Assembly (NCBI RefSeq): GCF_042610375.1
Contig: NZ_JBGJZL010000013.1
Span: 1 to 64,000 of the forward strand
Direction: 5' to 3'
DNA: 64,000 nucleotides
Origin: CTSoil-075 sp042610375
GTDB lineage: Bacteria; Bacillota; Negativicutes; DSM-13327
Shown: positions 27,589 through 36,977 of the stretch, in pieces
Numbering within the stretch: position 1 is the stretch's first letter
Layout: each line of letters begins with the position of its first letter
Program-made: the position numbers and the translations under genes
Notes under the pieces: model-generated
Databases searched by the model: none
Told to the model about the DNA's origin: nothing
The model's input: only the letters and a program-made list of their open reading frames with translations

Positions 27589-30546
27589 TTAAACCATACG
27601 TTCTGCACTCACACCATTTTTTCGAGCAATTAATTGGTATATCTTAGATGGAACTCCTTCGTTTTCTAGTTTTCTCTGAAAAAATTTAGCTTGTATGGAA
27701 TCATGAGTACTCATCATTACTTGATAATCCAAGTCTATAATGTAATCTCTTAACACGTCAAATACTGACGATGCATGAACAAGATCATGATGTTGAGTAG
27801 GATCATCTAAAAGTAGAGCTTTCCATTGGGTCCATTGATATTTATTAGCCATTGATAGCATAAGAGTTAATTGTAGGTCAGTAAGTTGAGCTTCACTTGC
27901 TATATTTGCAATATCAGTATTTTGTTTATGAATAGTTGCAGAAGTTTTAGCTATTGGCTTATTCCTTAAAGTAGAATTGCTCAATAAAGGAGCAGTAGAT
28001 ATCAATGGATTAATAACAATCCTCTTTAACAATCTTTTCCAAGGCTCATTAATGGAGTTTAATTGTTCATTAATCCGTTCAGATTCTAATGTAACTTTTG
28101 AGAAAAACAAATCCATAGCCCTACTTTTTTCTTGAATCTTAAGTAGTGTACTATTTTTTTTGTCTACAGAGATTCTAAGAAAATCCAAATAGGCTTTTTC
28201 ACTAGAATCACCTATTTGTTTTTTTATCTCATTTTCAGCATCCTGAAACTTTTCAGCCGTTCGCCAGCTAGCTAAATCTTGTTCGATTACATTTAAACTT
28301 GTATCTACTTTTTCTAATTCATCAATCGCTTTTAAAACTATTTCGTGTTTTGCATCTAATATCTCTTTATTTGGTTGCGCTTCAAGTCCAGCTTGTTTCC
28401 ATTCAGTACTGATACCCTCTTGACTACCTTTTATTTTGGAAATGGCTTCATTCTCGCTTAATAAGGATTCCTGACATTCTTTGAGTTCCAATTCATTTTT
28501 AGATAATTCTGCATCCGCCTTCTGAATGAAATCTATCTTTTCTTCCTCTTGGATTAACTTTTGAGAAATCATTTCAGAAATTTCTTTTTTTTCTTTCCCA
28601 CTCAAAGATTCATTAATATTGTTAATATCTGCTATTTCGATTTTAATCTCATTTTGCAAATTTCTATTTTTAATATTTAATTCATTTATAGATCTTTCGT
28701 CTTCACTTTTCTTCAGATTGGCATTGTCTATTTCTTGAATAGCCACTTCTGGCTCAAGCTCACTTTTACTAGCCTCTAACTCACTAATCTGAGATGTAAT
28801 TTGAGCAATCTGTTCCTCAATATATGTATTAGCTTCCTCAGGGGTTTTTAAGCCAGGAAATTGTGGGAGGAAACTTTCCGAAATTTTCTTTTGATTTGCT
28901 TCTAATTTGATATGCTCTACATTTAATTCAGAATCAATATCAAGTAGCTTTTGATTTTCGCTTTTTCTTTTTTCTTTAGCAGCTTCAAGAGCCGCTAAGG
29001 AGTTTTTCTCTTCAATAATAGCTAGTGGTGTAGCGGGATTTAATTTATTAAGCGATACTTCTATTCGCGTAATTAATTCATTCGGTTCATAATTGGCTTG
29101 ACAAACAGGGCAGTATTCTTGATTCTCAGTTAAGTGCTTTCTAATATTACTAACAGCATCTTGTATAGCGCCAGTGGCCTTATTTAGAGACTCAAGTATA
29201 TTCTTTTTCGTCAAATATACTTCTTCTGCTTTAGAAACTTCATTATCAAAGCCAAATATTAATTTTAAATATTCATCTTTTTTCTTTTCAAATTCAGGTA
29301 TTCTTTTTTCAAGAATTTCTTGGTTAATAGTTGAAAGATTTTGCCATTTCCCTTGAAAGTCTCTCTTCAATTCTGTTTGAGTTAGAAGTTCTTTTTCCTT
29401 TTGAATTGCATCCTCTGTAAGCTTATGTTGATCTCGAAGTCGTTCATTTTTTTTAAGGTATTCAATCGTCGCCCCATAAGATTTCTTTAATTCATCTAGC
29501 ACTTTTTCATTCTGCTTTAGCTCTGTTTCTTTTATAATAAGAGATACTTTTTTATGTTCAACTTCTTCGAACATAGATTTGACTGAGTTTAGTTTCTTTA
29601 TTTCATCTTTAATACTAGATAAACTATCCTTTACACCTTGGATATCTTTTTTTATCTGTTCTACAATTGGCGTTAACTTAGCTATTTTATCCGAACATTC
29701 AGTAATAACTCTGTATTTATAATTCAATAACTCTAAATTTGAAATATAAAGTGGCACTCGCTCTTTTAGAGTATTTAGCCTTATAACTAAGTCTTTTTTA
29801 ATGTTGTTCTTTTGTTTAATTGAAACTCTAATTTTTTCAAAATAGGTATTAATAGGTGTTACATTATGCTCATCATTATAATCTTCATAATCAGTTAATT
29901 TACTAGCAAGTCGAAGTTTTTCTACGATTTCTTCTAATGGAGTGAGCGTGGAAACGGTAGCAAGTCCATCTCTTTTGGCTATTAACTTTTCAAATTCAAA
30001 AAGAATTTTTTTTGACTCATTTAAAGCATTTTCTGAATTGGTTTCAGTTCCTCCAAGTGCTCTTAAAAAACTAGTCTTTTTCGACATAATATTTTGTAAA
30101 TCTTTTCCAATCGGTAGTTGAGTGAGAAGACTACCTGCAACTTTATCATCTTGTTCAACCAACCACTCTTTGCAACGTTGTTCAAGAAAATGAGTTAGCC
30201 TAAATAGATAAGGCAAGGATACATTATTTTCAGTTTCAAATAATTCTCCATAATTGCCTTCTTTTATGCATACCCCACCTCTACTATAGTTAACTTTACA
30301 ATATTTACCTTTTGAAAATTCTAGTCGGACATTCATTTCTGATAATCCATTTCTGATAATAGCATCCGAGAAATTTTCAATTCGTTTAATCCTGCCAGTT
30401 AAAGCCAACTCAAGGGCTTCAAAAACAGTAGTTTTGCCCGTTCCATTTGGAGCGAGAATGATTGTAGCTCCTGTACCGAAATCAAATTCAACATTTTCAC
30501 CTAATCTACGTGCATTGTTTATTATAATTTTTTCTATGTGTTTCAT
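27589..30546 (-). CDS. lmuB: Lamassu/ABC-3C-type SMC-like ATPase (LmuB-like)
   Basis: The product is 985 aa. Walker A is APNGTGKTT (32-40), long coiled coils flank a zinc-hook CPVC (479-482), and Walker B/D-loop LLLDDPTQHHD (911-921) precedes the MMSTHD switch. This layout is shared by LmuB/DdmC and ABC-3C ATPases, which sense foreign DNA ends or structures and release a toxic nuclease. It overlaps the middle-component gene by four bases. Its closest relatives outside defence are Rad50/SbcC, whose operon follows directly. Confidence 0.88.
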   Translation of the reverse strand: MKHIEKIIINNARRLGENVEFDFGTGATIILAPNGTGKTTVFEALELALTGRIKRIENFSDAIIRNGLSEMNVRLEFSKGKYCKVNYSRGGVCIKEGNYGELFETENNVSLPYLFRLTHFLEQRCKEWLVEQDDKVAGSLLTQLPIGKDLQNIMSKKTSFLRALGGTETNSENALNESKKILFEFEKLIAKRDGLATVSTLTPLEEIVEKLRLASKLTDYEDYNDEHNVTPINTYFEKIRVSIKQKNNIKKDLVIRLNTLKERVPLYISNLELLNYKYRVITECSDKIAKLTPIVEQIKKDIQGVKDSLSSIKDEIKKLNSVKSMFEEVEHKKVSLIIKETELKQNEKVLDELKKSYGATIEYLKKNERLRDQHKLTEDAIQKEKELLTQTELKRDFQGKWQNLSTINQEILEKRIPEFEKKKDEYLKLIFGFDNEVSKAEEVYLTKKNILESLNKATGAIQDAVSNIRKHLTENQEYCPVCQANYEPNELITRIEVSLNKLNPATPLAIIEEKNSLAALEAAKEKRKSENQKLLDIDSELNVEHIKLEANQKKISESFLPQFPGLKTPEEANTYIEEQIAQITSQISELEASKSELEPEVAIQEIDNANLKKSEDERSINELNIKNRNLQNEIKIEIADINNINESLSGKEKKEISEMISQKLIQEEEKIDFIQKADAELSKNELELKECQESLLSENEAISKIKGSQEGISTEWKQAGLEAQPNKEILDAKHEIVLKAIDELEKVDTSLNVIEQDLASWRTAEKFQDAENEIKKQIGDSSEKAYLDFLRISVDKKNSTLLKIQEKSRAMDLFFSKVTLESERINEQLNSINEPWKRLLKRIVINPLISTAPLLSNSTLRNKPIAKTSATIHKQNTDIANIASEAQLTDLQLTLMLSMANKYQWTQWKALLLDDPTQHHDLVHASSVFDVLRDYIIDLDYQVMMSTHDSIQAKFFQRKLENEGVPSKIYQLIARKNGVSAERMV

Positions 30547-31157
30547 ACTAACTCCTCCTCTTTGAGAAGTGCATCAACAAGTTCACTCCCTGAAAGATCA
30601 GAAAATGCTTTCTTCCATGTTTTTTGGATTTCAGGAGTTAACCATTTGTATTTTGCAGCAGTTTCAGAAAATGCTCTTTCCAATGGATCTTCACCATCAA
30701 TAGTGGCTCCGCTATTGATGAGTTTTTGAAGAAAAGTGCGGTTCACAAATTCAGAAATTTCTTCACCTGGTAATAGAACATATTTACGACAAAACTGCTC
30801 TGTAGATTCAATACGGAGGCATTCTTCTATACAAACCTCACCATTAAATGCTAAAAAAAGATACAGATCGGTACTCTCAGTTCCTAAAAGAAATTCTTTT
30901 ACAGCGGCTAGCCAGCTAATGGCTTTTTTTAGTTCAACTTTAATGTCATTTTCATCATCGGCTTCTATTTCAACTAGTGCAAGGGTTTTCCAGCTATCAA
31001 CTTTTATGCCCAAACGTTTAATTCGAAGAATTCCCTTATTCTTGAGATTTTCATCAGCAAGACTTAGTAATTCACTTTCAAAAATAGCATTATCCTCAAA
31101 TTCAAAGCGATCATTGATCATATCACGGATTTTTGATTTTATTCTATCGAATTTCAT
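30543..31157 (-). CDS. lmuC: middle component of a Lamassu/ABC-3C-type system (LmuC-like)
   Basis: The product is 204 aa with no enzymatic motif. The central part includes IESTEQFCRKYVL, which resembles the conserved core of ABC-3C middle component 1 proteins as I remember it. The position between nuclease and ATPase genes matches lmuA-lmuC-lmuB and ddmABC order. It probably bridges nuclease and ATPase. It starts nine bases after the nuclease gene stop and overlaps the ATPase gene by four bases. Confidence 0.75.
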   Translation of the reverse strand: MKFDRIKSKIRDMINDRFEFEDNAIFESELLSLADENLKNKGILRIKRLGIKVDSWKTLALVEIEADDENDIKVELKKAISWLAAVKEFLLGTESTDLYLFLAFNGEVCIEECLRIESTEQFCRKYVLLPGEEISEFVNRTFLQKLINSGATIDGEDPLERAFSETAAKYKWLTPEIQKTWKKAFSDLSGSELVDALLKEEELV

Positions 31158-31166
31158 ACTACCACC

Positions 31167-33053
31167 TCATCTTACTACTTCATTGACTGCAGATTCTCTA
31201 ATATTTTCGTATTTATCTAAGCTACCTTGGAAATACTCTCTTAACTCTGAAATAATACCATCTGCTAGCTTTTTTTTAAAATTTCTGTCTTTCGTAATCA
31301 ATAATTTGGGGTAATTGGGATGTGTCAATAATCCTCGTTTTGTCGTATCACCAGATATATCATCTTTAAAAAATTCTGTATCCGTAAGTTCTGACTGGGG
31401 AATTATTATTATTTGCCCTGATTCATTTTCAAGTAACTTACCGATACCACTATCATCATCAATTTCAATCACATTACTTGTTCCTTCTGCAGGGCCACTC
31501 CAATAAACAAGACCAACCGAGGTCATTTTTAACTTATTTGTTACGGCCACCCAGCTTTTGTTATCTTCATCGCTCAAACATACAGATACTATTAATAAAA
31601 GGAAAACCGCCTCACATAATAGCTCTGCCGTTTTGGGGCCAACTCGTAGTTCTCCAGAGATTGATTTTCCTTCAGCTTTAGGATGAAGTATTTTTGAAAA
31701 CAGTTTTCTTTGTTCTTCTACATTGTTTTCAAGTAAATATTTCCAAGTTGTCCACCGGCTTTCTACTTCAGTTCTGAGCTCACCTCTGTTCATTTCTCGA
31801 ATCTTATCCAACATTGCACTATTTACAAGTTTTAAGGTGGCCTTATGCATTTCATTATGTAGTTCTTCAGCAAGTTTTTCCTTTGCATCAATTGTAGTAA
31901 ACTCTTTTTTCTCACTTGGCGAAGAGGGTTCTAACCCATCCAATATCCGTAAATCATTGAAATCATTTTTTGCTAAGCCAAGAGTTCCTCCTGTTTTGGT
32001 TTTAATTGAATTCTTCCAACCAGATTTATCAGAACATAGAATATCAAATGAGCCTTGAGGGTGTAGTGATAGACGCATTAAGCTCTCCGAAACAAGGCAA
32101 CTCTCTGGACAATCTCCATAAATTTTTAAAAAACGGGCATTTGGATTGCCTGTAGCCCATAATGAAGGGACAATAACAGAGGATCTTTCAATCTCATTAT
32201 TATCTTCTAAATCATGGATCCCTGATATATCCCATGATGAACCATCTGTCTTGAATTGCGTCCATCTAAAAATATTAGGAAGTAAATAACCTTTCAATTC
32301 ATGCAATAAGTGGCGAGGTTTTATTGCACCTGCAAAGGTTGCATTTTCGTCTAAATATGAAAGAATCAACCTGTGAACTTGTTCAATTTCTGTTGTTTTA
32401 AATATTTGGCTAAGGTTACTTTTCACTCGAGCATGAATATCCGTTTCAAACCCAGATGTTTTTATTTTCAGGATTCTAAATGCTCTAAGGATATGCTCCC
32501 AATTTAAAAAATCACACCAAGTTGTTAACCACAAGTAAATATTATGAGCGTTTGAATCCTTACTAGCTAGAGCTATCAGATCGGCTGGAGTAGTAATATT
32601 TTTAATTTGAACTTCACAAAGGTTTCTCAAATGCCTAATTTCAAGTCCTTCTTTAATTTTTGTTGAACTTTCCGGTAGTTCTAACCAAAACTCCTTTTGC
32701 AAATCATTTGAACCAGATTGATTTCTTATTCTTTCTCCTAGACTTTTGAGTGTCTCATCAAGAGGAGATAGATCTCTAGGTATATCTTTTCTTTTTCCTT
32801 GAACATACCTATCTCGTGTAATTGGATCAGAAGAAAAATCAGTTATTTGCCTTTTAACTTGCACATGGATATACCGACCGGAATTGGTCTTAATTACTAA
32901 ATCATCCCATTTATCAATATCGCCTTGTTCAGCACCAATTGCTAGATGGTGTGGACGACCATTTACAAATGATACCAACATTATAGATATTTCTTCTAAG
33001 GCAAGGCATTTCTCATATACCTTGGTTTGATCAAGCCCAAGTTTCTTTAACAT
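31167..33053 (-). CDS. lmuA: Lamassu-type effector with N-terminal DUF4297/Cap4-like nuclease (LmuA-like)
   Basis: The product is 628 aa. The N-terminus has a restriction-like core: E42, D50/D51 in DKWDDLVI, and Q65-V-K67 in HVQVKRQ, the D...QxK form seen in Cap4/DUF4297 and Mrr-like nucleases. The remaining 450 residues are unassigned and may carry the complex-forming or sensing part. It is the first gene of the three-gene operon. The assignment rests on motif spacing and gene order, not on a database match. Upstream lies the 2.2-kb gene-poor region. Confidence 0.8.
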   Translation of the reverse strand: MLKKLGLDQTKVYEKCLALEEISIMLVSFVNGRPHHLAIGAEQGDIDKWDDLVIKTNSGRYIHVQVKRQITDFSSDPITRDRYVQGKRKDIPRDLSPLDETLKSLGERIRNQSGSNDLQKEFWLELPESSTKIKEGLEIRHLRNLCEVQIKNITTPADLIALASKDSNAHNIYLWLTTWCDFLNWEHILRAFRILKIKTSGFETDIHARVKSNLSQIFKTTEIEQVHRLILSYLDENATFAGAIKPRHLLHELKGYLLPNIFRWTQFKTDGSSWDISGIHDLEDNNEIERSSVIVPSLWATGNPNARFLKIYGDCPESCLVSESLMRLSLHPQGSFDILCSDKSGWKNSIKTKTGGTLGLAKNDFNDLRILDGLEPSSPSEKKEFTTIDAKEKLAEELHNEMHKATLKLVNSAMLDKIREMNRGELRTEVESRWTTWKYLLENNVEEQRKLFSKILHPKAEGKSISGELRVGPKTAELLCEAVFLLLIVSVCLSDEDNKSWVAVTNKLKMTSVGLVYWSGPAEGTSNVIEIDDDSGIGKLLENESGQIIIIPQSELTDTEFFKDDISGDTTKRGLLTHPNYPKLLITKDRNFKKKLADGIISELREYFQGSLDKYENIRESAVNEVVR

Positions 33054-33890
33054 TTTATCATCTCCAAATTACTCCACAATTCACAAAATCGGTTTCACAA
33101 TCAGAACTATTAAATATTTCACCGTGGTGAAGGTTCTTTCTTAAATTCGAGTATGGTAGCATAAAAATAAAAATCTAATATAATACTTTAGCCCTCAATA
33201 AATGATCATTTATATATAGTTATCTTCATCATTTTTAATCAATTATCTAAAGCGATCCCCTATTAACCTGATGTCCTGAATCGACATAATTAACCAATAA
33301 CAATAACTATAACCATATGTATTACTTCTTCTCATTGGATTAAATCACCTGCCAAATTATTAAAAATATTGACAAAATTTTACTGATTCTACAATGCGCA
33401 ACAATCTTCGATCCTAATGAATTTCTGCATTGTAAAATTATACGTTATAGTTTTTAATGTCCGATACGGATAGTATTAATTTTGTATGTTAGGTATAAAT
33501 TACCACTATGAGACAATATATGCGACCAATATAGTTTCGTAACTTCTTATAGGTGAATTCTCAATTCTTTATCCATATATGTCAGCCACATTCATATATA
33601 ATTTCCCTTAGTGCATCTCAGTCAGATAATCTCCTACAAAATACCTTGCTATTGAATTTAGAAGATATGCCCTCAATTATAAATTTAACCTTCATTTCAA
33701 ATATATTCTATTATTGATATAAAAATAGGGCTGTGATAAAACTTAAAAAAAGAATTATCAACGGCCACTTGTAGAATTTATTCTATAATAATATTTGGTT
33801 TATGGAATCCTCTTTTTCTTGTAGTTTAAAAATCGGATCGTAATAAGAATAATTGATTTTATTCTACATTTATAATTTTAGGCATAAACA

Positions 33891-33929
33891 ATGGAGCTGC
33901 CTCAAAATGATAGTTTGAGACAGCTCCAT
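33891..33929. terminator. strong hairpin
   Basis: The 16-bp stem ATGGAGCTGCCTCAAA/TTTGAGACAGCTCCAT has one mismatch. No T-run follows on either strand, so its role as a terminator is uncertain; it may be a repeat-element hairpin. Confidence 0.5.
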
Positions 33930-33984
33930 TCCATTCACAACATTTTATAAGAAATCTAGATTCAATAAATAGAAGAGAGCAGAG

Positions 33985-34112
33985 CGAACGGATAAAAACT
34001 AAACTCCAGTTTAATCACATATTATCCAGTTCAATAATTTATTACTGATACACTATACTAACATACACAACGCCGAGCTCCTAATGATGGATATCATTCA
34101 CTAAGATCACTT
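33985..34112. repeat. dispersed repeat, copy A
   Basis: It contains CGAACGGATAAAA, then CTCCAGTTTAATCACATATT, then TTCAATAATTTATTACTGAT, then a diverged AATGATGGATATCATTCACT. Copy C at 35064 shares the last three blocks and copy B at 34324 shares the first and third. Confidence 0.8.
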
Positions 34113-34235
34113 ACAACTACTATAACCACTAGAAATGCCCATCACCCACTATCAAACTTCTATATATAAATATATATAGAACAAATTACTTTATTAAGTA
34201 AAAGGAAGTATAAGCTTGCCAAATAAAAAAAGAAG

Positions 34236-34264
34236 CATAACATTGCCGTAGTGGCAAGATTATG
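34236..34264. terminator. hairpin
   Basis: CATAA-CA-TTGCC pairs with GGCAA-GA-TTATG across a short loop (two-base internal mismatch). TTCTCT follows on the plus strand, giving a weak terminator-like context. Confidence 0.4.
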
Positions 34265-34304
34265 TTCTCTGTAACAAAAAAGGTAATCTTCGCTTCATAT
34301 CTTG

Positions 34305-34329
34305 TGGTGGAGGCGAGGTGAGTCGAACG
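34305..34329 (-). other. tRNA/tmRNA 3'-end-like fragment, possible attachment-site scar
   Basis: On the minus strand GTTCGACTC is followed 6 bases on by CGCCTCCACCA, i.e. a T-loop-like block and an acceptor end with CCA at normal spacing. The T-stem does not pair and no 5' half is present, so it is not a working RNA gene. Such 3' fragments are left by elements that integrate into tRNA or ssrA genes. Confidence 0.4.
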
Positions 34330-34395
34330 GATAAAACCAAACTCCATGTTCAATAATTTATTACTGATTCACACTGCTTGGCTCCACATAGATAG
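34324..34395. repeat. dispersed repeat, copy B (internally deleted)
   Basis: CGAACGGATAAAACCAAACT is joined directly to TTCAATAATTTATTACTGAT. The CAGTTTAATCACATATTA block of copies A and C is missing. Confidence 0.75.
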
Positions 34396-34821
34396 TTTTT
34401 AAGCATAGGCAAAATGACACAGAAAGTGTCATCTCCAGTTACGATAATATTACTGGTTTAAATCTATATTCCTTGTCCACAAAAAAATGTGCAATATTAT
34501 TTAAGCTTAGGCTTACATATGTAAGTACTGAATAAGCATATTTTAACCAAACTTATTCTTCCTTAGTATGTTAGCTATTTGCTCTTAAATATCCCAACAT
34601 GCAACCTTTAAACGACCTAAAATCTAACAGAACCTTTACTCAACGAGCCTATCTTCCATATAGAAAATTATATACTCATTATCAACGTCACAAGATGCCA
34701 TTTAATAAAATTGATACGCCTAAAGCACTCACCCGAGCTTCTCATAACGAAACCCTCATGTCAAAAGTAATCCTTGCCCCTATCTCTGTATTGTGACTTC
34801 ACCCCTGTTTCAAAAAAAGAC

Positions 34822-34867
34822 AAATGGATTCTATAGCACCATTAGCATTGTGCCATAGAATCCATTT
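34822..34867. terminator. strong hairpin
   Basis: AAATGGATTCTATAGCAC pairs with GTGCCATAGAATCCATTT over 18 bp with one mismatch and a ten-base loop. No clear T-run is present. It resembles the hairpin at 33891 in size. Confidence 0.5.
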
Positions 34868-35063
34868 ATTGGTACTCTTAACCACGATAAGATTATTAAC
34901 GTAACATTTATCTCTCTAAAGGTATGTGCGACCTTGTCATATCGATTTTTACTTATTATCCATTAATGGTATATTTTTTACAAATGCAAAAAGTCTACAC
35001 AAAGTACCGATATTATTTTCTAAGGAGCACTAACTGATGTTCCTTCTCTAGTAATAATATTAA

Positions 35064-35175
35064 GCTCCAGTTTAATCACATATTACCCAGTTCAATAATT
35101 TATTACTGATACACACAAACACGTACATTATATTTTGCGTTGCGAATGATGAATATCACTTACTAGCGTCACCGG
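35064..35175. repeat. dispersed repeat, copy C
   Basis: CTCCAGTTTAATCACATATT, TTCAATAATTTATTACTGAT and AATGATGAATATCACTTACT match copy A in the same order, about 1.08 kb away. Confidence 0.8.
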
Positions 35176-35262
35176 AAATAATATATTGTATATTTATGCA
35201 TTATATTGCATAAATATCTTATTAGCCGGTTTCCAACTTTATTTTATGCCTCCAGGCATTTT

Positions 35263-35880
35263 TTATAGCAGAGTACCATTCAAATGCTGTGCATCATTAA
35301 CCAATGATACCATCACATTCTCATCATAATATTCCAGTACATTAATGGCTGTGTTATCTTGTTTGATTTTCCAGAGATGATTCAAATGAATATTAAGAAC
35401 TGCACATAATACGGTACGTATTGTTGCACCATGAGAAACGATCACGATGGTTTGATCTGGATGTTGAGCTACTAATTTTGTGATCGCATTGATCGCTCGT
35501 TCTTTCACTTGGCGAAAGGTTTCGCCGCCAGGAATGATAATTTCATCAGGATGGGTAAAGAGTTTTGAGCGTTCATCCTTAGACTGACTATTGATACTTT
35601 CAAAAGTTAGCCCTTCCCATTCACCAAAATTGATTTCGCGCAGTTCAGGAACTGCGGTCACAGGCAGATTATGTTTTGCCCCTATGCATTCAGCAGTTTT
35701 TAAGGCGCGACTTAAATCACTGGCATACAGTGCAGAAATATTTTCACCAGCCAAACGCTGAGCGGCTAGCATGGCTTGCTCGACACCTTTTTCTGTTAAT
35801 TCAATATCACAATGACCTTGATATTTCATATCTAAATTCCACTGTGTTTGACCATGACGTACTAATATTACTTTTGTCAT
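35263..35880 (-). CDS. cobC: alpha-ribazole phosphatase (histidine phosphatase family)
   Basis: The product is 205 aa. The RHG catalytic motif is at 8-10 (LVRHGQTQWN) and the second His in VSHGATIRT near 150. It is the phosphoglycerate-mutase fold. In this setting it would dephosphorylate alpha-ribazole phosphate or adenosylcobalamin phosphate. The start overlaps the cobD stop (ATGA). It is the last gene of the pduX-cobD-cobC unit; a general phosphatase role cannot be excluded from sequence alone. Confidence 0.85.
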   Translation of the reverse strand: MTKVILVRHGQTQWNLDMKYQGHCDIELTEKGVEQAMLAAQRLAGENISALYASDLSRALKTAECIGAKHNLPVTAVPELREINFGEWEGLTFESINSQSKDERSKLFTHPDEIIIPGGETFRQVKERAINAITKLVAQHPDQTIVIVSHGATIRTVLCAVLNIHLNHLWKIKQDNTAINVLEYYDENVMVSLVNDAQHLNGTLL

Positions 35881-36977
35881 TCTATACCACCTATAATTTG
35901 CTGTAATGCAGCAATTAATTTATGATTCTGCTCTGGACTTTTGACTGCTATGCGAATATAGTCTGGTGACAATCCTGGATAATTACTGCAATCCCGAATT
36001 AAAATATTGTGTGCTGCCAGTGCCTGCCGTAGTTCTTCAGCAATTAAATTGGTATCTTTTATATTAATTAAGATAAAGTTTACGGATGGTTTATAAGGTT
36101 TTAAACCTGGTATGGTCAGTAAACTATGATATAAATCCATATTTACTTTTTTGATAAATTCCTTACTCTTATGCTGATATTCTTCATCACGCAGAGCAGC
36201 TACGCCGGCATTTTGAGCTAAGGTATTGACATTCCAAGGATCTTTCCCAGCATGAAGTCGATTCGTAAGCTCTGGGTTAGTCAGAGAAAAACCTAATCTG
36301 AGTCCTGGAATGGCATAAAACTTAGTTAAGGAATGTAATATGATCAGGTTATTATATTTTTCTAATAAGGACCGACAAGTATATGTATGATCATCTAGCA
36401 AAAAATCAAGAAATGATTCATCAACAACCACATAAGTTTGATGGACTTTTGCCATCGCTACTAATTCTTCAATTTGCCCATTGGATAGCAGTTTACCCGT
36501 TGGATTGTTCGGATTGCAAATAAATACAATATCTATAGCAGGGAGTTGCTGAGCAATCCCTTGAATATCAATCGTAAAATCATCAGCAGCATTTAAATAA
36601 AAATACTCAATGGCTGCGCCACTGGCCCTAGCTGCTGATTCATATTCACTAAAGGTTGGAGCAGTCACTAACACACGCTTTGGTTTTAGCATATGGCACA
36701 AAACATACATCAATTCTACAGCACCATTACCAAGTGTGATTTGTTCTTGTTTCACATGATAATAATGACTCAGTTCTTGTTTTAAAGCATGTCCCTGAAC
36801 ATCAGGGTAATGAATAATCGACTCTAAGGATGCGTATAATGTTTGACGGATCTGTTCAGAAAGACCAAGAGGGTTAATATTGGCGCTAAAATCAAGGATT
36901 TCATTCAACGATCCACCCTTTTGTCGCATGGCCGCATATAAATTGCCCCCATGTTTAGGAGCATTGTTCCCACTCAT
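35877..36977 (-). CDS. cobD: threonine-phosphate decarboxylase
   Basis: The product is 366 aa, a fold-type I PLP enzyme with ICNPNNPTGK and the PLP lysine in HSLTKFYAIPGLRLGF. It makes (R)-1-amino-2-propanol O-2-phosphate from threonine phosphate for the nucleotide loop. The ATG at 36977 follows AAGGTG; a GTG three codons earlier overlaps that site. It overlaps the end of pduX, whose product supplies its substrate. Confidence 0.93.
   Translation of the reverse strand: MSGNNAPKHGGNLYAAMRQKGGSLNEILDFSANINPLGLSEQIRQTLYASLESIIHYPDVQGHALKQELSHYYHVKQEQITLGNGAVELMYVLCHMLKPKRVLVTAPTFSEYESAARASGAAIEYFYLNAADDFTIDIQGIAQQLPAIDIVFICNPNNPTGKLLSNGQIEELVAMAKVHQTYVVVDESFLDFLLDDHTYTCRSLLEKYNNLIILHSLTKFYAIPGLRLGFSLTNPELTNRLHAGKDPWNVNTLAQNAGVAALRDEEYQHKSKEFIKKVNMDLYHSLLTIPGLKPYKPSVNFILINIKDTNLIAEELRQALAAHNILIRDCSNYPGLSPDYIRIAVKSPEQNHKLIAALQQIIGGIE

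Larger units (their letters stand above)
33054..35262. other. 2.2-kb gene-poor region
   Basis: No reading frame here has a convincing ribosome site and codon pattern; a 65-codon plus-strand frame at 34599-34796 is judged spurious. The stretch holds a dispersed repeat in three versions, three strong hairpins and a tRNA/tmRNA 3'-end-like fragment, listed separately. It divides the accessory genes from the cobalamin genes. Confidence 0.8.

Noticed and set aside
34305..34329. A working tRNA or tmRNA gene
   Set aside because: Only the 3' end pattern is present; the T-stem does not pair and no acceptor 5' strand or anticodon arm is found.
34599..34796. 65-codon plus-strand frame in the gene-poor region
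   Set aside because: No ribosome site, no recognisable protein character, and it lies among repeats and hairpins.
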